Source: Minwuia sp. (GTDB lineage Bacteria > Pseudomonadota > Alphaproteobacteria > Minwuiales > Minwuiaceae). From it: a DNA stretch of 36,174 bases. Of this stretch, positions 14,989 through 22,622 are shown in pieces. The first letter of the stretch is position 1. Each line of letters opens with the position of its first letter. Position numbers and translations under genes: made by a program. The stretch covers positions 1-36,174 of the forward strand of contig JARGNO010000040.1 of NCBI GenBank assembly GCA_029213165.1, read 5' to 3'. Under the pieces are notes generated by a model that saw only the letters and a program-made list of their open reading frames with translations, was not told the DNA's origin and made no database searches.

Positions 14989-16229
14989 TGGTCTGCCCCC
15001 TTTTCGGCACCTTCCGCAGCGCTGGCGTAGAGTGACGCCTGCTCATCTGCCTGCAGGCGTGGCAGGTCACGCCTGATGGCTTCCTTCAGCGCCGCGAGCT
15101 GTTCGCGTGCGCCCGGATAGTCCCGATCGAGGCCCGTCCGCACCAGCCGCGCCAGCGCCCTTGCCCAGTCCCGTATCAGCGCCCTCGCTTCCACCGCCTC
15201 CACGTCGAAGCGGCGATGGATGTGGCCGATCTCCATCGCCACCATGTCGCCGATCCGGTCGGCCCTCTTCCCGTCCTCATCCAGCAATTGCTGGTTCACG
15301 AGATCCAGAAACCCGTCGAGCCGCCGAAGATCGCCGGTCAGGGTTTCCGGGTCGAAGCGCCGTGTCACGGTGCCGATCCGCTCCGCCTCCCGGATTGCCG
15401 CCGACAGAATGCTGTCGGGCAGGCCCAGATTGTCATGGGCCTGAACCGCATCCCTCACCGTTGCCGCAGACCCGTCGTGCAGGTAGGGCGCGCTTTCGGC
15501 GAGGCCCAGCAGGGTCGGGGCCTGCACCAGCCGGCCGGTTCCGATGTCATGCACCTGCGGGTCAGGCATGGTTGCGCCGTCGCCGTGACACGACAGGCAG
15601 TTCGCGCGATAGGCCTTGCCGGTCTGCGCCGCGCGGTCCCGGTCAGTGAAGCCGAACTCCATCTGCCAGGCCACCAGTGCATCCATCAGCCAGTCCTCCA
15701 GCGGTGGTCCGCCGAACTCCCGCGTGATGACATTGTGGCTGAAGGCACGAAGCGTGGGGAAGCGCCCGTCATGGCCATAGGGCGCAGTCCAGCGTACGCC
15801 GCGCAGACTGGGGATATTGACCGGGTTGTCGATGCCGTCATCCTCACGGAAATGAAATTCCCGGTGGGTGAGGTCGATGTTGCCCGGCTGGTCCGACGCA
15901 CCGGGGATCATGAAGGCCGTATTGGCGGCACCATTCGTGTGGCAGGCGTCGCACGACAGGCCGCGCCGGGCCGCATCGCGCCCCAGGGTCAGCGGGCTGC
16001 GGAACACAAGCTCCCCCAGACGCGCCAGATGGCCGGGCGTGCCGCCGCGCTGCTCGGTGATGACTGCCCTGGCCGGATATTCGGAGAGCGTCGCTTCGAT
16101 CCGCGATCCGGGCGGCAGCCATTTCAGCGGATCTTCCTGTGAAGCCGCAATCTGGCTGGTCAACAGGACGCAAAGGCCGACAATCAGACCTGACAGCAGA
16201 TACAGGGGCCGTGGCAGTGGCCGGGACAT
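14985..16229 (-). CDS. Dihaem cytochrome c, peroxidase/MauG-like
   Basis: A 414-residue periplasmic c-type cytochrome with an N-terminal signal or anchor (LYLLSGLIVGLCVLLTSQIAAS). Two haem motifs are C93-D-A-C-H97 and C211-L-S-C-H215. Flanking segments follow the cytochrome c peroxidase/MauG family: RGLSCDACH, NIPSLRGVRWTAPYGHDGRFPTL, and later APTLLGLAESAPYLHDG. It could be a peroxidase, a MauG-type maturase or an electron carrier to the dehydrogenase. The C-terminal 130 residues are predicted helical and unusual in length. It starts three bases after the XoxJ-like gene (AGGA site) and overlaps maiA by four bases, so it is firmly within the xox-type operon. Confidence 0.85.
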   Translation of the reverse strand: MSRPLPRPLYLLSGLIVGLCVLLTSQIAASQEDPLKWLPPGSRIEATLSEYPARAVITEQRGGTPGHLARLGELVFRSPLTLGRDAARRGLSCDACHTNGAANTAFMIPGASDQPGNIDLTHREFHFREDDGIDNPVNIPSLRGVRWTAPYGHDGRFPTLRAFSHNVITREFGGPPLEDWLMDALVAWQMEFGFTDRDRAAQTGKAYRANCLSCHGDGATMPDPQVHDIGTGRLVQAPTLLGLAESAPYLHDGSAATVRDAVQAHDNLGLPDSILSAAIREAERIGTVTRRFDPETLTGDLRRLDGFLDLVNQQLLDEDGKRADRIGDMVAMEIGHIHRRFDVEAVEARALIRDWARALARLVRTGLDRDYPGAREQLAALKEAIRRDLPRLQADEQASLYASAAEGAEKGADQ

Positions 16230-16232
16230 GGA

Positions 16233-17174
16233 TTATCCTGCGTTGAGCATTCCGGGGGTCAGACGCTCCAGAACCCATGGGGCTGCCGGGGGGATGCGCG
16301 TCATCTGCCAGCGTTCGGCCAGCGCATCCAGCGTACCATCTGCCTCCATCGCGTCCAGAATCACGTTCACCTGTTCACGCAGGGTGCCATGTCGCTCCAG
16401 CACCGCCATACCCATGTTGACGCCGAAGGGGTGCACATAGCCGCTCCAGCGCAGGGGAGTCTCCGGGTTGCGCCGCTTGAAGTTGTCGAACTTGTGCAAT
16501 TCGATCAGTACCGCATCGAATTCACCCTCCGCCGTGCGTGGCAGCAGGTCCTTCGTCTCCGAAACATTCGAGATGTCGTCCACCAGCACGCCACCGGCAT
16601 TGCGGAACAGCAGCACGCTGGCCATCGTCCCGACTTCGGCTCCCAGTTTCAGCCCCTTCAGGTCCGCCAGTCGGGTGATGGCACGATCCCTTGCCGCCTG
16701 GCCGACAATGACGCCATAGCCGGCGCGGTAGTATGGCTGCGTTGCGCTGAGTACCCCGAGCCGCACCAGCCGGCCGCGTTCGGCGCGGTTCATGCCTTCG
16801 TATTCCGGGACTGCGCCCTTGTCGGTTTCCGGTTTGCCGAGCGTGGAGCCGAGCAGGGGATAGCCAGCGATAAGGTCGCAGAGCCCGTCGCTGAGCAGGG
16901 CATTGGCCTCCCACACCGGCACGGCTTCCTCGTCATTCTCGGATTCGAACCACTGGATCTTCAGGGGGCGCCCCATGCGTTTCGCGATCTCCTCCGCGAC
17001 ACCGTGGTCGAAGCCCCCCTTGCGGGGGCCGAAGCTGAACGACAGCGGCGGGGAATCCTCCTCCAGGCAGATCGTCAGGGGGGTCGGCTGTGCCTGTGCG
17101 CCGGCGGTCAGCAGCAGCGCGGTTGCAGCGGCGGTGACAAGTCCGGTCAGGCGGCCACGGAGCGGAAGGCGCAT
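16233..17174 (-). CDS. xoxJ: XoxJ-like quinoprotein-associated periplasmic binding protein
   Basis: A 313-residue secreted protein of the family-3 solute-binding fold. The signal peptide (LVTAAATALLLTAGAQAQ) is followed by LTICLEEDSPPLSF and GFDHGVAEEIAKRMGRPLKIQWFE, features of the quinoprotein dehydrogenase-associated binding proteins MxaJ/XoxJ. XoxJ is thought to bind and help activate the partly folded XoxF apoenzyme rather than feed a transporter, and no permease is present here. The ATG at 17174 is the one overlapping the cytochrome stop (ATGA). An in-frame ATG at 17207 lies inside that gene and adds eleven residues before the signal peptide. Position directly after the cytochrome in the dehydrogenase operon supports the assignment. 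Confidence 0.85.
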   Translation of the reverse strand: MRLPLRGRLTGLVTAAATALLLTAGAQAQPTPLTICLEEDSPPLSFSFGPRKGGFDHGVAEEIAKRMGRPLKIQWFESENDEEAVPVWEANALLSDGLCDLIAGYPLLGSTLGKPETDKGAVPEYEGMNRAERGRLVRLGVLSATQPYYRAGYGVIVGQAARDRAITRLADLKGLKLGAEVGTMASVLLFRNAGGVLVDDISNVSETKDLLPRTAEGEFDAVLIELHKFDNFKRRNPETPLRWSGYVHPFGVNMGMAVLERHGTLREQVNVILDAMEADGTLDALAERWQMTRIPPAAPWVLERLTPGMLNAG

Positions 17175-17506
17175 CACAGCCTGCCCCGGGTCTTGGTATA
17201 GGCCCACAGGTGGTCGATTTCCTCCGCCGTCAGGATATCACCCCAGGCGGGCATCTCGTTGCGACCCTTCTTGCCGTCCTTCACCGATTTGACGAAGCGT
17301 GCGCGGGCGCCGAGGGGGAACTTGCGCAGGTCGAAGGCGCGGGCGCCGGAATTGACCATGTTGGGGCCATGGCAGATGACGCAATAGGTATTGTAGAGCT
17401 CCTTGCCGGTCTCCGCCGAGCCTGCGGCCTGAGCTGACACGGTCAGGGTCATGGTCGCGAGCATCGTGGCACCGATGCCGAATGTCTTGATCCATCGAGC
17501 ACGCAT
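17174..17506 (-). CDS. Small monohaem cytochrome c (XoxG-like electron acceptor)
   Basis: A 110-residue secreted cytochrome c. A signal peptide ends at about residue 28 (VSAQAAG), and a single haem site C42-V-I-C-H46 is followed by a probable Met ligand in RNEMPAWGD and the C-terminal LTAEEIDHLWAYTKTRG helix typical of class I cytochromes. It is the obvious electron acceptor for the PQQ dehydrogenase upstream, analogous to XoxG/MxaG (cytochrome cL). It is much shorter than the usual cL of about 170-200 residues, so calling it XoxG by sequence would be too strong. GGAG stands eleven bases before the ATG. It lies 97 bases after the dehydrogenase stop, past a strong hairpin. Confidence 0.85.
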   Translation of the reverse strand: MRARWIKTFGIGATMLATMTLTVSAQAAGSAETGKELYNTYCVICHGPNMVNSGARAFDLRKFPLGARARFVKSVKDGKKGRNEMPAWGDILTAEEIDHLWAYTKTRGRL

Positions 17507-17554
17507 TGTCCGATTTCTCCAGTAGGTTCGTACTTGCAGGCCAGAGAAGCGGAA

Positions 17555-17581
17555 GGGGCCGCCCGTTGCGCGGGCGACCCC
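17555..17581 (-). terminator. Hairpin between xoxF-like and cytochrome genes
   Basis: An 11-base stem (17555-17565 with 17571-17581, one mismatch) closes a five-base loop, giving a very stable GC hairpin just after the dehydrogenase stop. No T-run follows on the transcribed strand. It could be partial termination or 3'-end protection that makes more dehydrogenase than cytochrome message. Confidence 0.5.
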
Positions 17582-17603
17582 CTCAGACGTCCACGGGGGA
17601 CGA

Positions 17604-19307
17604 TTACTTCAGCAGCGCGAAGGTCCAGAAGGAACCACCCGGCTGCACCTTGGTCAGTTCTTCAACGACTTCCGGGGCGTTCACGCCACCCAGCAGCGGG
17701 AAGTAGTTCCGGTAGGCACCGCCGATACCCGACGCGACGGTGACATACTGCACACCATCGATCGTATAGGTAACCGGCTGGCCGATGATCCCGGAGCCCG
17801 TCTGGAACTGCCACAGCTTGTTGCCGTTGTCGGCGTCGAAGGCCATGAACTCGCCGGTCTGTGCACCGGTGAAGACCAGGCCACCGCCGGTCGCCATCGT
17901 ACCGCTCCAGTTGGCGACGTTGAAGCCGACTTCCCACTTGGCCTTGCCCGTCAGCGGGTCAATGCCCCGCAGATAGGAGTGCTTCTCGCCCTCCTTGACG
18001 TAGAACAGTGCCTTGGAAAGGTCGATGCCGACGTAGAACGTGCCCTTGACCAGCTTCGGTTCGATGGGCTTGTAGCCCATGCCGATCTCCAGCGTGTTCG
18101 AATACACCAGGCCGGTCTTCGGGCTGTAGGATGCCGGGAACCAGTTCTTGCCGCCGAAAGCACCCGGCCAGACGACGATTTCCTCGCCCGCCCGCATCTT
18201 CTTGGTGATCTCCGAATCGATCGGGCGACCGGACTTCATGTCGATCCCGTCGGCCCAGTTCAGATGCTTGACGTACTGGTTGGCACGCAGCAGTTCGCCA
18301 TTGGTGCGATCCAGGACATACATGAAGCCGTTGCGGGCGACATGGATCATGACCTTCCGGTTCTTCCCGTCGATCATCATGTCGGTGAGGATGTTCTCGC
18401 CCACCTCATCATAGTCATAGGGATCATTCGGCGAATACTGGTAGTGCCAGACGATCTCACCTGTTTCCGGGCGCATGGCCAGGGTGGATGTGATGTACAG
18501 GTTGTCGCCCTTGCGGAACTCGGCGTTCCAGGGACCGCCATTGCCCGTGCCCCAGTAGACCAGGTTGAGTTCCGGATCGTAGGAACCTGTGATCCAGGTC
18601 GGCGCGCCACCATGCTTCCAGGTATCGCCCGGCCAGGTCTCGTTGCCCTTTTCGCCCGGCCCGGGGATCACGTACTTCCGCCACAGGTGGCGACCGGTTG
18701 CCGGATCCCACCCGTCGATGAAGCCACGGGTGCCATACTCGCCACCGGACACGCCGGTGATCACGGCAGCCGGGGTCACCAGCGGTGCCAGGGTCATGGA
18801 ATAGCCGTCATCGATGGAGGCCGCGGCGGAGCGCCACATTTCCTCACCGGTTTCCATGCTGATCGCGATGACATTGCCGTCCAGCGTCACGCGGAACAGG
18901 CGGCCATCCAGCACGGCGGCGCCACGATTGACAATGCCGCAGCAGACGATGCGTGGCGTCTCGGGCGGATACTCGATCTTGTTGACCCAGATATTCTTGC
19001 CGGTCTTCACATCAACGGCGTGGGTCGCGTCATGGGTGGTGACGTACATGACGCCATTGTGGACAATCGGCTGTGCCTCCTGCCCCCGGTTGTCACCCAG
19101 GCTGTAATTCCAGACCGGAACCAGACGCCCGACGTTCTTTGCATTGATCTGCTCCAGCGGGCTGTAACGGGTCTGGCCCCAGCCCATGCCCAGCGTCAGC
19201 ACATCATCAGTCGTTGCAGCGTCATTCTTGAGATCGTCAATGGTCTGCGCCCCGGCGATTACCGGCATGCCAGCAATCACCGCCGCACAAAGTACGCGTT
19301 TCAACAT
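17604..19307 (-). CDS. PQQ-dependent alcohol dehydrogenase, XoxF-like (lanthanide type)
   Basis: A 567-residue periplasmic quinoprotein of the methanol/ethanol dehydrogenase family. A signal peptide ends near residue 20 (AGA-QT). Tryptophan-docking propeller repeats fill the chain. Vicinal C122-C123 forms the active-site disulphide ring. Metal ligands are Glu190 (SGGEYG) and Asn256 (GTGNGG). Catalytic Asp298 is followed by Asp300 (DPYDYDE), and an Asp two residues after the catalytic Asp is the mark of lanthanide-dependent enzymes (XoxF, ExaF/PedH). Substrate, methanol or a longer alcohol, is not decided, and the sequence DEVGENIL differs from classic XoxF DGVNENIL. ATG 19307 has GGAGG eight bases upstream, while ATG 19313 abuts it. 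First gene of the operon running to maiA. Confidence 0.93.
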   Translation of the reverse strand: MLKRVLCAAVIAGMPVIAGAQTIDDLKNDAATTDDVLTLGMGWGQTRYSPLEQINAKNVGRLVPVWNYSLGDNRGQEAQPIVHNGVMYVTTHDATHAVDVKTGKNIWVNKIEYPPETPRIVCCGIVNRGAAVLDGRLFRVTLDGNVIAISMETGEEMWRSAAASIDDGYSMTLAPLVTPAAVITGVSGGEYGTRGFIDGWDPATGRHLWRKYVIPGPGEKGNETWPGDTWKHGGAPTWITGSYDPELNLVYWGTGNGGPWNAEFRKGDNLYITSTLAMRPETGEIVWHYQYSPNDPYDYDEVGENILTDMMIDGKNRKVMIHVARNGFMYVLDRTNGELLRANQYVKHLNWADGIDMKSGRPIDSEITKKMRAGEEIVVWPGAFGGKNWFPASYSPKTGLVYSNTLEIGMGYKPIEPKLVKGTFYVGIDLSKALFYVKEGEKHSYLRGIDPLTGKAKWEVGFNVANWSGTMATGGGLVFTGAQTGEFMAFDADNGNKLWQFQTGSGIIGQPVTYTIDGVQYVTVASGIGGAYRNYFPLLGGVNAPEVVEELTKVQPGGSFWTFALLK

Positions 19308-19428
19308 GGTCATCTCCTCCCAGGCGGCGATTCTTTTTGCATTGCGTGCCGCTCTTTGAATGCTTCAAGTGTCCAACAGCCGTGAAACATTTGCAACAAT
19401 GTCGGTGACGTAGGGGGAGGATTGATGC

Positions 19429-20184
19429 GTGGCACGGCGATTTCTGATGATTTTCTGTACTCTTGTGGTGCCTTTTGCCTGGAATGCTGCTGCGCAGGAG
19501 AAACAGCCGGTTGATCTGGAACTGCTGTTGGCACTCGACGTTTCACACAGCGTGACGGTGGAGGAACATGCCTCGCAGATCACCGGTCTGGCGGCAGCCT
19601 TCCGCAATGCCCGCCTGATCTCGGCCATCCGCAACCTGCCGACCGGGCGGGCGGCTGTCGCTGTCATGTTCTGGGCCGGGCCGGAGAATCAGATCATGGC
19701 CGTGCCGTGGACCCTGATCACGGACCAAAAGAGTGCCCACGCCTTTGCCAGCCGCGTCGCGGCAGAGACCGAGCCACCCTGGGAGGGGCTGAGTTTCACT
19801 GCCATCGGTACGGCACTGCTGCGGGGCGCTGACGAGATCGACAGCAACCGCTTCGACGGGCGCAGGCGGATCATCGACCTGTCGGGTGATGACCCCTCCA
19901 ATCAGGGCGTGAAGGCGGCGGAGGCGCGGGACCTGGTGGTGCTGCGCGGCATTGTCATCAATGGGCTGCCGATCCTGCAGGACCGCAAGGAACATGAGGA
20001 TCGCGAGGAACTGGTGCGCTATTTCGAGACGGATGTGGCGGGTGGCAATGGTGCCTTTGTCCTGCCTACGCTGGGTTTCAACGATTTTCCCCGGGCGATG
20101 CTGGCGAAACTGATCACGGAGGTCTCCGGTCGGACACCGCCCACCGGGTCCTTGCGCCAGCTCGCCGGCACAATCCCGGACTGA
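19429..20184 (+). CDS. DUF1194 protein, periplasmic von Willebrand A-like domain
   Basis: A 251-residue secreted protein of the DUF1194 family. After a signal peptide (FLMIFCTLVVPFAWNAAAQ) comes VDLELLLALDVSHSV, with an intact D-x-S-x-S metal-ion adhesion site (Asp37, Ser39, Ser41), then RRIIDLSGDDPSNQG and FETDVAGGNGAFVL, as expected for a vWA fold. No function is known for the family. The GTG start at 19429 follows GGGGGAGG, and the nearby ATG 19425 is in a dead frame. It is divergent from the PQQ dehydrogenase across about 120 bases. Classical methanol-dehydrogenase clusters carry vWA proteins (MxaC, MxaL) linked to metal insertion, so a related role here is a reasonable inference. Confidence 0.85.
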   Translation: MARRFLMIFCTLVVPFAWNAAAQEKQPVDLELLLALDVSHSVTVEEHASQITGLAAAFRNARLISAIRNLPTGRAAVAVMFWAGPENQIMAVPWTLITDQKSAHAFASRVAAETEPPWEGLSFTAIGTALLRGADEIDSNRFDGRRRIIDLSGDDPSNQGVKAAEARDLVVLRGIVINGLPILQDRKEHEDREELVRYFETDVAGGNGAFVLPTLGFNDFPRAMLAKLITEVSGRTPPTGSLRQLAGTIPD

Positions 20185-20209
20185 CGGAGCCCGGCAACCT
20201 TGCCGTCAG
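20181..20209. terminator. Inverted repeat between convergent genes
   Basis: CTGACGG (20181-20187) pairs with CCGTCAG (20203-20209). An alternative inner stem CGGCAA-cc-TTGCCG lies at 20192-20205. It spans the stop codons of both the DUF1194 and DUF1272 genes and could end transcription in either direction, although no T-run is present. Confidence 0.5.
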
Positions 20210-20520
20210 CGCTGGTCCGGAGGCAGGTGCCGGATGCGTTCCACATGGGCGGCGATGTCGGCCCTGTCGAACGCCACGTGCCTGCGACGGGTGCTGCCGG
20301 GATTGTTGTCCAGACCCAGTTTCAGGTCCGCACGCCACGCCCGCTGCGGCCTGATCGGGCGTGGCACGAAGCCGCCGCCGCAGGTGGGGCAGACGTTGTG
20401 CAGCACCGTTTCAACACATTCAGCACAATAGGTGCACTCATAGGAGCAGATGCGGGCGTCAGGGGACCGAGGCGGCAGATCCCGGTCACAGAGTCCACAG
20501 TTCGGGCGCAGTTCCAGCAT
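20206..20520 (-). CDS. DUF1272 zinc-ribbon protein
   Basis: The 104-residue protein starts MLELRPNCGLCDRDLPP, the hallmark of DUF1272. Eight cysteines in the first 47 residues (8, 11, 25, 29, 32, 35, 44, 47) form C-x2-C pairs, including ICSYECTYCAEC and VCPTCGG, which should bind two zinc ions. The C-terminal half is basic and unconserved. Function is unknown. A GGAGG ribosome site lies close before ATG 20520. An in-frame ATG at 20574 would add 18 residues upstream of the conserved start. It is divergent from the GlxA-type regulator. Confidence 0.85.
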   Translation of the reverse strand: MLELRPNCGLCDRDLPPRSPDARICSYECTYCAECVETVLHNVCPTCGGGFVPRPIRPQRAWRADLKLGLDNNPGSTRRRHVAFDRADIAAHVERIRHLPPDQR

Positions 20521-20588
20521 GGTGTTTCCTCCTTCTCGCCCGACTGTCGGGCTTCCGTGTTTGCTTGTTCGCACGGTCGCGATCTGGC

Positions 20589-21638
20589 ATGAATGTCAAT
20601 ATGCCCACGAATTCAGCCAATATCACCGACACTGGCATGGGACCTGTCGCTGTACGGCATGTCGTGATGGTGCTTTTCCCTGCCACCAAGTTGCTGGACG
20701 TGACAGGGCCGTTGCAGGTGTTCCACGACGCCAAGGCGGCGGACGGATCGGATGCCTATCGGGTTTCACTGGTTTCCGAACACGGTGGCCCGGTCACGAC
20801 GGACACCGGTGTCAGACTGGAAACCCGCAGCTTTTCCGGGATGGCGGATGCGGCAATCGACATCCTGCTGGTTTCCGGGGGCAGCAGTGCGCTTGTCGCT
20901 GCAGGGTCTTCCGGACTGCAGGCCTGGCTGAAGGAGGTCATACCGCATGTCGCCCGATATGGATCCGTCTGCCTGGGGGCCTTCATACTGGCGCGCGGCG
21001 GGCATCTGGATGGGCGACGGGCGGTGACCCACTGGGCATGGTGCGAGCAATTGGCTGCCCAGTATCCGCAGGTTTCCGTCGAGCCTGATGCGATCTACAC
21101 CGTTGATGGCGCTGTCTGGACCTCCGCAGGCGTCAGCGCCGGCATCGACATGGCGCTGGGCATGGTCGAACGGGACCTCGGTCGGGTGGAGGCCCTGCGT
21201 CTGGCGCGTTCGCTGGTCCTCTACCTGAAGCGCCCAGGCGGACAGAGCCAGTTCAGCGCCAGTCTGGAACGCCAGACCGGCAGCGCGACAGGACGTTTCG
21301 ACAGGCTGGATGCCTGGATACGGGCCCATGTCACAGCCGACCTGTCTGTCAGCAGGCTGGCGGCGCAGGTGGCGATGAGCGAACGGACCTTCGCCCGCAG
21401 CTATCGTGCCGCCACCGGCATCAGCCCGGCCCGCGCGGTCGAGATGATGCGGGTGGATCTGGCCTGCGAAATGCTGGGTGGGGAGCAGCAGGGCCGTGAC
21501 AGGCCATCCATCAAGCAGGTCGCTGCAGACACCGGGTTCGGGACCGAAGAGCGGATGCGCCGGGCATTTCAGCGCCAGAAAGGCATCGCGCCTTCCGCCT
21601 GGCAGGCCCATTTCGGCGAAAGGTGGAGTGGTGACTGA
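20589..21638 (+). CDS. GlxA-family AraC-type transcriptional regulator
   Basis: A 349-residue regulator with two parts. Residues 20-190 form a DJ-1/PfpI (class I amidotransferase-like) domain, with VMVLFPATKLLDVTGPLQVF at the start and the nucleophile-elbow Cys128 in SVCLGAF. Residues 240-345 form an AraC double helix-turn-helix: LSVSRLAAQVAMSERTFARSY and IKQVAADTGFGTEERMRRAF. GlxA-like regulators often control catabolism of quaternary amines or amino acids after sensing a small ligand in the N-terminal domain. The inducer here is unknown. No ribosome site marks the start. ATG 20589 is the first reasonable codon, with 20601 and 20637 possible. It is not adjacent to an obvious target. Confidence 0.87.
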   Translation: MNVNMPTNSANITDTGMGPVAVRHVVMVLFPATKLLDVTGPLQVFHDAKAADGSDAYRVSLVSEHGGPVTTDTGVRLETRSFSGMADAAIDILLVSGGSSALVAAGSSGLQAWLKEVIPHVARYGSVCLGAFILARGGHLDGRRAVTHWAWCEQLAAQYPQVSVEPDAIYTVDGAVWTSAGVSAGIDMALGMVERDLGRVEALRLARSLVLYLKRPGGQSQFSASLERQTGSATGRFDRLDAWIRAHVTADLSVSRLAAQVAMSERTFARSYRAATGISPARAVEMMRVDLACEMLGGEQQGRDRPSIKQVAADTGFGTEERMRRAFQRQKGIAPSAWQAHFGERWSGD

Positions 21639-21656
21639 AGCATGGTTCCGGGCGCG

Positions 21657-21992
21657 TCAGCCAGTCGCCGCGTCGTCATCACTGGTCCGGTCAGCCCAGC
21701 GGTTTGCCCATTGGTCCAACTCCGCCAGCCGCTTCCCCAGGTCCTCGCCATCTTGGGTGCGCAGATAGCCATCGGGGCCGTGGTCGATCAGGCCGAGTTC
21801 ACGCAGGGCCTTCAGCCGGGTGTTCAGTACCGTCGGTGACGCGCCGTCGCAGGCATCACGCAACGCCCGGAAGGTCAGCGGCCCCTGCCTCAGCTCCCAC
21901 AGGATGCGCAGGCTCCAGCGCTTACCCAGAATATCGAACAGCACCATGATCGGGCGACCGGTGGTCGATCCCCGCACGGGTCCAAAGCTCAC
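21657..21992 (-). CDS. HxlR family transcriptional regulator
   Basis: A 111-residue MarR/HxlR-type winged helix protein. The HxlR pattern is clear: ILGKRWSLRILWELRQGPLTFRAL, then ASPTVLNTRLKALRELGLI and a short wing. Members sense aldehydes, quinones or redox stress, though the conserved sensor Cys near the N-terminus is missing here (the only Cys is in DACDGAS). The GTG start at 21992 has AAGGAGG six bases upstream. It is divergent from a carboxymuconolactone-decarboxylase-like gene, with an inverted repeat in the 36-base gap, so it probably regulates that neighbour and itself. Confidence 0.87.
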   Translation of the reverse strand: MSFGPVRGSTTGRPIMVLFDILGKRWSLRILWELRQGPLTFRALRDACDGASPTVLNTRLKALRELGLIDHGPDGYLRTQDGEDLGKRLAELDQWANRWADRTSDDDAATG

Positions 21993-22002
21993 CGCATCCT
22001 CC

Positions 22003-22038
22003 TTGACGCTACATAAATAGTAGCTAACATGTCGCTAC
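22003..22038. promoter_or_regulatory. Operator-like repeats in the hxlR / CMD gap
   Basis: GCTAC-ataaata-GTAGC (22008-22024) is a perfect inverted repeat, and GACGCTAC (22005-22012) recurs as GTCGCTAC (22031-22038). TTGACG (22003-22008) resembles a -35 box and TAAATA (22014-22019) a -10 box. The layout suits HxlR dimer binding that controls both divergent genes. Confidence 0.45.
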
Positions 22039-22622
22039 ACATTCTGTATCAGACATGGAGCACCAACGCCCTGACCGGCATTCTCGCCCCCGTTGAACCG
22101 CCCTTCGATGCAGAAGCCGCTGCCCTGCTGGAAAGGTATCCGCGCGTGCAGGGGCATCTGCTCAGCCTGTTCCGGACCTTCGCCAACAGCACGCGGTTCC
22201 TGCGCAAGGGGGTGCCCAACCTGCTGGACCGTGAAAGTCCGCTGCCGCTGAGAGAAAGGGAGATCGTCATCCTGCGCACCACCGCCCACTGGCGCTGCGC
22301 GTATGAATGGGGTGTGCATGTCGCCGTGTTTGCGGAGGCTGCCGGGTTCACGACGGAACAGGTCGAAGCCACGGTGAATGAAACCCCGCAGGCCCCATGC
22401 TGGGCCGGGCGGGAGAGCACGCTGCTGTCGGTCGTCGACAGCCTGTCGGCAACAGGCAATCTGCCTGACGCCACCCTGCAGGCATTCCGGGAAGGCTGGT
22501 CCGTCGCGCAGCAACTGGAGGTCATCGCGCTCTGCGGCACCTATCACACCATCAGCCAGGTCGCCAATGTCGCGCGACTGCCGCCGGAGAGGTTCGCCGC
22601 ACGATTTCCCGCGACCGACTGA
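22029..22622 (+). CDS. Carboxymuconolactone decarboxylase-like (AhpD-fold) protein
   Basis: A 197-residue all-helical AhpD-fold protein. The key segment LREREIVILRTTAHWRCAYEWGVHVAVFAEAAG holds Cys90 and His97, the spacing seen in CMD proteins with a single cysteine rather than the AhpD Cys-x2-Cys pair. True gamma-carboxymuconolactone decarboxylase is shorter (about 130 residues), so this is a paralogue of unknown reaction, perhaps a peroxide or quinone defence enzyme. ATG 22029 has no ribosome site and lies inside a repeat bound presumably by the HxlR regulator. A leaderless or downstream start is possible. Its stop codon directly abuts that of ETF-QO (TGATCA). Confidence 0.8.
   Translation: MSLHILYQTWSTNALTGILAPVEPPFDAEAAALLERYPRVQGHLLSLFRTFANSTRFLRKGVPNLLDRESPLPLREREIVILRTTAHWRCAYEWGVHVAVFAEAAGFTTEQVEATVNETPQAPCWAGRESTLLSVVDSLSATGNLPDATLQAFREGWSVAQQLEVIALCGTYHTISQVANVARLPPERFAARFPATD

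Noticed and set aside
17979-19385. 468-codon plus-strand frame
   Set aside because: Antisense shadow of the PQQ dehydrogenase; no recognisable domain.
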